Both the position numbers and the translations under genes were made by a program. From positions 622-44,634 of the forward strand of contig JAGRKN010000082.1 in assembly GCA_020442275.1 (NCBI GenBank): a stretch of 44,013 nt of DNA. The letters are read 5' to 3'. How positions within the stretch are numbered: the first letter of the stretch is position 1; every line of letters begins with the position of its first letter. The stretch is from Rhodoblastus sp. Lineage in GTDB: Bacteria; Pseudomonadota; Alphaproteobacteria; Rhizobiales; Beijerinckiaceae. Shown piece after piece: positions 40,568 through 44,013 of this stretch. The notes beneath the pieces were generated by a model. That model made no database searches. It saw only the letters and a program-made list of their open reading frames with translations, and was not told where the DNA came from.

Positions 40568-41881
40568 ATGAAAAAGCTGACATTCAACGCCGGCTTGGCG
40601 ATCACGCTCTTCTTCCGGCCTGCTTTCGCGCAGGCCGCAGACGCCAGTACGATCAGCGCCGCCGACACAGGCTTCATGATAGCAGCGACTGCGCTTGTCC
40701 TGATGATGACCATTCCCGGTCTCGCAATGTTTTATGCGGGTATGGTCCGCAAGAAAAACGTGCTCGCGACTATGGCGCAGAGCTTTGCGGCGACCGCAAT
40801 CGTCTCGATCCTGTGGTTCGCCTTCGGTTACACGCTGAGCTTCCACGGCGATGGCGCATGGATCGGGCAATTCGGTCGATCCTTCTTCGCCGGAATAGGG
40901 ATGGAGACCGTCAGCCCGCTCGCAAAGACCATCCCTGAACTCCTCTTTGCCGCCTATCAGATGACCTTCGCGGTAATCACCTGCGCGCTCGTTGCCGGCG
41001 CCGTAGCGGATCGCCTCAGGTTTGCGGCATTTCTCCTGTTCACGGTCTTCTGGCTGTTCCTCGTCTATGTCCCCTCCGCCCATTGGGTCTGGGGCGGAGG
41101 TTTCCTTGCGGCCATGGGCGTAATCGACTTCGCTGGCGGCACCGTCGTGCACATCAATGCTGGCGTCGCGGGTCTGCTTGCGGCTCTCGTCATGGGATCT
41201 CGACAGGGCTACGGGAAGGAGAACCTCGCCCCCTTCGACCTATCGATGGCTGTAATCGGGACAGGACTCCTGTGGGTCGGCTGGTTTGGATTCAACGGCG
41301 GATCGGCCTTGGGCGCGGGTTCGCGGGCTGTGTTCGCGATCGTCGCCACGCATCTGGCGGCGTGCTCCGGCGCCATCGTCTGGAGCGCGCTCGAATGGGC
41401 CGAGCGCGGCAAGCCCTCCGTTCTCGGCGTCATTTCCGGCGCCGTGGCGGGTCTCGGAACGATCACGCCTGCGTCAGGCTACGTATTGCCCTGGCACGGC
41501 GTCGTGATCGGCTGCATCGCAGGGGCGGTCTGCTACTACGCATGCACGCGCATAAAGGTCCGCTTCAAATACGACGATTCCCTCGATGTCTTCGGCGTCC
41601 ATGGCGTCGGCGGCATTATCGGAACACTGATGGCGGGCGTGTTTGCAACGGCCTCGGTCAGCGCGACCGCGACAGAAGCCGGCATTTCCGGCCTGCTGGA
41701 CGGCGCGCCGCGGCAGTTGGTCATCCAGGCGATTGGCGTCGTCGTAATCACCGTCTGGTGCCTGATCGGCACGTGGATATCGCTCAAGGCTACCGACATA
41801 TTGGTCGGCCTGCGGACCGACTCCGACGACGAGCGCATGGGACTCGACCTTGCCTTGCACGGCGAGGCCCTCCATCAATAG
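40568..41881 (+). CDS. amtB: AmtB ammonium transporter
   Basis: A 437-residue Amt/Rh-family channel for ammonium in the inner membrane. A signal-like N-terminus (cut probably after AFAQA) is followed by eleven helices. Signature parts are MFYAGMVRKKNVL, the conserved DFAGGTVVHINAG with the first pore His, and the second His in DVFGVHGVGGIIGT. ATG 40568 was chosen because it opens the signal sequence; the frame extends 14 residues further. The usual partner glnK (PII protein), which often precedes amtB, is missing here. The 114-base upstream gap is AT-rich; I see no sigma-54 site. Confidence 0.95.
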   Translation: MKKLTFNAGLAITLFFRPAFAQAADASTISAADTGFMIAATALVLMMTIPGLAMFYAGMVRKKNVLATMAQSFAATAIVSILWFAFGYTLSFHGDGAWIGQFGRSFFAGIGMETVSPLAKTIPELLFAAYQMTFAVITCALVAGAVADRLRFAAFLLFTVFWLFLVYVPSAHWVWGGGFLAAMGVIDFAGGTVVHINAGVAGLLAALVMGSRQGYGKENLAPFDLSMAVIGTGLLWVGWFGFNGGSALGAGSRAVFAIVATHLAACSGAIVWSALEWAERGKPSVLGVISGAVAGLGTITPASGYVLPWHGVVIGCIAGAVCYYACTRIKVRFKYDDSLDVFGVHGVGGIIGTLMAGVFATASVSATATEAGISGLLDGAPRQLVIQAIGVVVITVWCLIGTWISLKATDILVGLRTDSDDERMGLDLALHGEALHQ

Positions 41882-41920
41882 CGCCCTCCGCCATACCGGC
41901 GGACTTGGGATGGCAGTTGA

Positions 41921-42778
41921 ATGAGCGCGATCGACGACCTGCTTGCGATTCTCGATCTCGAGCGGATCGAGCATAACATCTATCGTGGCCGCAGCCCGCA
42001 GGTCGGCTGGCAGCGCGTCTTCGGCGGGCTTGTCATCTCGCAAGCCCTTGTCGCCGCGGCCCGCACCGTCGACGACAGGCCGCCGCATTCGCTTCACGGT
42101 TATTTCCTCTTGCCCGGCGATCCCTCGGTGCCGATCGTCTACGAGGTCGATCGCATCCGCGACGGCAAGAGTTTCGCCACACGCAATTGCGTCGCCATTC
42201 AGCACGGCCGGGCGATCTTCTCGCTGTCGGCGTCATTCCAGGTCGAAGAGGCTGGGCTCGAGCATGCGGTCGTCATGCCGCAGGTCGCGCCGCCTGAGGA
42301 TCTGCCTTCGGAGGCCGAGCTGAAGGCAAGTTTCACCGACGCGACCCCTGAACCGATCCGCCGGTTCTTCGACCAGCCACGTCCGATCGAAAGCAGGCCC
42401 GTCGATCCCCGGCGTTTCGCTCCCCGCGCCGGCATACCGGGCGAGCCGGTTCAATATGTCTGGTTCAGAGCTTCTGGCGCATTGCCGGACGCCCCCCCGG
42501 TTCATCGCGCCGTCCTCGCGTATTTGTCCGACATGACCCTGCTGGATACGGCGCTGATCGCGCATGGGCGATCGGTCTTCCAGAGCGATCTACAGGTCGC
42601 CAGCCTCGATCACGCGCTCTGGTTCCACCGTCCGTTCCGCGCCGACGACTGGCTGCTCTACGCGCAGGACAGTCCGTCCAGCTCCGGAGCGCGTGGCCTG
42701 ACGCGCGGCTCCATCTATACCCGGGATGGCCGGCTCGTCGCCTCGGTTGCGCAGGAGGGGCTCATTCGCCCTCGCTGA
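41921..42778 (+). CDS. tesB: Acyl-CoA thioesterase II (TesB)
   Basis: A 285-residue double-hotdog thioesterase that hydrolyses medium- and long-chain acyl-CoA to the free acid and CoA. The N-terminal hotdog has VFGGLVISQALVAAARTV and LHGYFLLPGDP; the C-terminal one holds the catalytic Asp in YLSDMTLLDTAL and ASLDHALWFHRPF. Length is normal. The start is ATG 41921 after GGGATGG. amtB, tesB and ftsK occur together in this order in many Hyphomicrobiales. The amtB stop is 39 bases upstream; a small hairpin lies between them. Confidence 0.95.
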   Translation: MSAIDDLLAILDLERIEHNIYRGRSPQVGWQRVFGGLVISQALVAAARTVDDRPPHSLHGYFLLPGDPSVPIVYEVDRIRDGKSFATRNCVAIQHGRAIFSLSASFQVEEAGLEHAVVMPQVAPPEDLPSEAELKASFTDATPEPIRRFFDQPRPIESRPVDPRRFAPRAGIPGEPVQYVWFRASGALPDAPPVHRAVLAYLSDMTLLDTALIAHGRSVFQSDLQVASLDHALWFHRPFRADDWLLYAQDSPSSSGARGLTRGSIYTRDGRLVASVAQEGLIRPR

Positions 42779-42807
42779 GGCGAGTCGGCGGTAAGAAATG
42801 GGCAAGG

Positions 42808-42823
42808 TTAAGCGGTCCTTAAC
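42808..42823. promoter_or_regulatory. CtrA-type box upstream of ftsK
   Basis: TTAA (42808-42811), seven bases, TTAAC (42819-42823), a perfect match to the full CtrA pattern TTAA-N7-TTAAC. It lies 65 bases before the ftsK ATG. It also sits inside a 7-bp perfect inverted repeat (GGTTAAG...CTTAACC, 42806-42824) after tesB, so a terminator hairpin is an alternative reading, though no T-run follows. Confidence 0.5.
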
Positions 42824-42887
42824 CCCGGCTTTCTAGTCTGCGCTGAGTAGCGACAGTTGTCGCTTTTCGAAGCAGCGTCGGAAATTT

Positions 42888-44013
42888 ATGCGCAACGCAG
42901 GCTATACGGCCTTTGTCGGCAGCTTCCCCGCTACCGCGCGACTGTTCCTGTCGCGGCGGGCGACGGAGGCTGCGGGTATTGCCCTGATCGCGGTCGTGAT
43001 CCTCACCGGACTCGCGCTGGCCACCTGGTCGACGCGCGATCCGAGCCTCAATCACGCGACTGCGGGCCCGATTCGTAATCTCTTGGGACTGCGCGGCGCA
43101 GTCGTCGCCGATCTGCTGACGCAGATTTTTGGGATTGCATCCATCGCGCTCTTGGCCCCGATCGCCTTGCTGGGTTGGCGTCTTGTCGTCGACCACGGTT
43201 TCGACCGCCCCAAGTCCCGAATCGCCCTGTGGCTACTCGGCGTTCTAAGCGCAGCGGCCGTCGCCTCCATGCTGCCGCCACCCGGACGCTGGCCTTTGCC
43301 GACGGGTTTGGGCGGCATGATCGGCGATGCGATCGCCGGCCTCGCGCGATGGGCGACCGGCGGCGCACGTATCGGCATGCTTGCAGCGACGATCGCCTGC
43401 GCCGCGAGCGCTATTCTAAGCCTGAGCGCGGCCTGTGGAGGACGCAAGCAGAAAACCGAGGAGCCGGTTCTCGCGCAATCGAAACCATCGACGGCGAAGC
43501 GCGTCACGGAGCGCGCCGAACCCGACGATGAGCCCGGCGCCGCACTGATCTCTCTCGGCGCGGCCTTGCACGGGCTGATTGCCCTCAAGAGCGCCGCTCT
43601 GCGTCGTCTACGAGACGTTGGGACGAAACGCCTGCTCGACACCGAATCGGACAGCGCCACGGCGACGGAAAAGCGCCAACGTCTCGAACCAAGCTTCTCG
43701 GGATCGAATCACGACGATGGCGCCGCCTGGAAACCAGCCTTGCAGCCGTTGGAGGCCGCCTTGCCGGACCCGGCGCATGACTCGGACGCCCAACCGCAAG
43801 TCGCCATTGCCAGGCAGGCCGGTCCGCTCAAGCCGGGACGCCGTGCATCGAAGGAGGCCCAACCGGAACTTTTCGATCGGCAGGCCTATCACTTGCCCGC
43901 TCTCGGACTGCTCGCCGAAGCGCGCAAGGCGGCGCGCCGAATTTCCGAGGATGCGCTCGCGCAGAACGCGCGTCTGCTCGAAGGCGTTCTGGACGATTTC
44001 GGCGTGAAGGGCG
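42888..44013 (+). CDS. ftsK: FtsK DNA translocase, N-terminal part (runs off window)
   Basis: The first 375 codons of FtsK, the septum-bound DNA pump that clears the chromosome terminus and triggers XerCD at dif. Residues 1-200 contain about four membrane helices, e.g. AGIALIAVVILTGLALATW near 30-48 and ASIALLAPIALLGWRLVV near 85-102. They are followed by a charged linker and the start of the cytoplasmic part, YHLPALGLLAEARKAARR and LLEGVLDDFGVKG near the end. That last block is typical of FtsK just before the motor domain; the motor itself is beyond the window. The ATG at 42888 is the first in a conserved MRNAGYTAFVG start. xerC is elsewhere in this window, giving both partners of dimer resolution. 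Confidence 0.93.
   Translation, partial: MRNAGYTAFVGSFPATARLFLSRRATEAAGIALIAVVILTGLALATWSTRDPSLNHATAGPIRNLLGLRGAVVADLLTQIFGIASIALLAPIALLGWRLVVDHGFDRPKSRIALWLLGVLSAAAVASMLPPPGRWPLPTGLGGMIGDAIAGLARWATGGARIGMLAATIACAASAILSLSAACGGRKQKTEEPVLAQSKPSTAKRVTERAEPDDEPGAALISLGAALHGLIALKSAALRRLRDVGTKRLLDTESDSATATEKRQRLEPSFSGSNHDDGAAWKPALQPLEAALPDPAHDSDAQPQVAIARQAGPLKPGRRASKEAQPELFDRQAYHLPALGLLAEARKAARRISEDALAQNARLLEGVLDDFGVKG

Overview
The window looks like core chromosome of a GC-rich alphaproteobacterium, most likely of the order Hyphomicrobiales (Rhizobiales). I base this on protein families and gene order: DUF4167 beside clpB, the F1-ATPase zeta inhibitor, the tlpA/argH/lptM/lysA/TIGR02302 block, metX-metW, the purS/purQ split FGAM synthetase, and amtB-tesB-ftsK. 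A Methylocystis/Beijerinckiaceae-type genus would fit, but I cannot fix the genus from sequence alone. I see no prophage, insertion sequence, CRISPR array or secondary-metabolite cluster. Almost everything is housekeeping, so the less expected signals are in the intergenic DNA.

Layout. 1-4.4 kb (minus): start of clpB, DUF4167 protein, prmC and htpG. htpG has a good heat-shock (RpoH-type) promoter, and just beyond it lies a candidate small structured RNA with its own terminator. 4.7-10.6 kb: DUF2794 protein, a Bax-inhibitor-1 membrane protein, an ABC exporter pair (ATPase plus large FtsX-type permease) divergent from a TesA-like esterase, and the RNA 2',3'-phosphodiesterase ThpR. 10.6-12 kb (minus): xerC and the F1-ATPase inhibitor zeta subunit. 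12.2-17.6 kb: purine synthesis (purC, purS, purQ, purL), interrupted by an oppositely oriented ompW-type porin gene with an FNR/FixK-type box, then the bolA-grxD iron-sulfur pair. 18-25 kb: a secreted basic repeat protein, a TlpA thioredoxin, argH, lptM, lysA and a large TIGR02302 membrane protein. 25-28.7 kb: HIG1-type protein, cobalamin adenosyltransferase, etfB-etfA and 3-hydroxyacyl-CoA dehydrogenase. 28.7-33.5 kb: HNH nuclease, a DUF3426-like protein, ftsE-ftsX, a PlsC acyltransferase and DUF2125. 33.4-37.8 kb: aromatic amino acid genes (prephenate dehydrogenase and a chorismate-mutase fusion), metX-metW, inorganic pyrophosphatase. 37.8-44 kb: a GNAT acetyltransferase, tRNA-Gly(GCC), cnoX, a LON-substrate-domain protein, a Trm112-like protein, amtB, tesB and the 5' third or so of ftsK.

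How it fits together. The region serves purine, arginine, lysine, methionine and tyrosine synthesis, proteostasis (ClpB, HtpG, CnoX), envelope assembly (LptM, OmpW, DUF2125, PlsC), beta-oxidation and electron transfer, and cell division (FtsEX, FtsK, XerC).

Best leads for follow-up: (1) a ~30-bp imperfect helix followed by a perfect intrinsic terminator upstream of htpG, which looks like an unannotated small RNA gene; (2) perfect TTAA-N7-TTAA (CtrA-type) sites upstream of both divisome loci, ftsEX and ftsK; (3) an FNR/FixK-type palindrome in front of the ompW-like gene; (4) a chorismate mutase fused to what looks like a degenerate prephenate-dehydratase domain; (5) a likely one-base frameshift at the start of the esterase gene.
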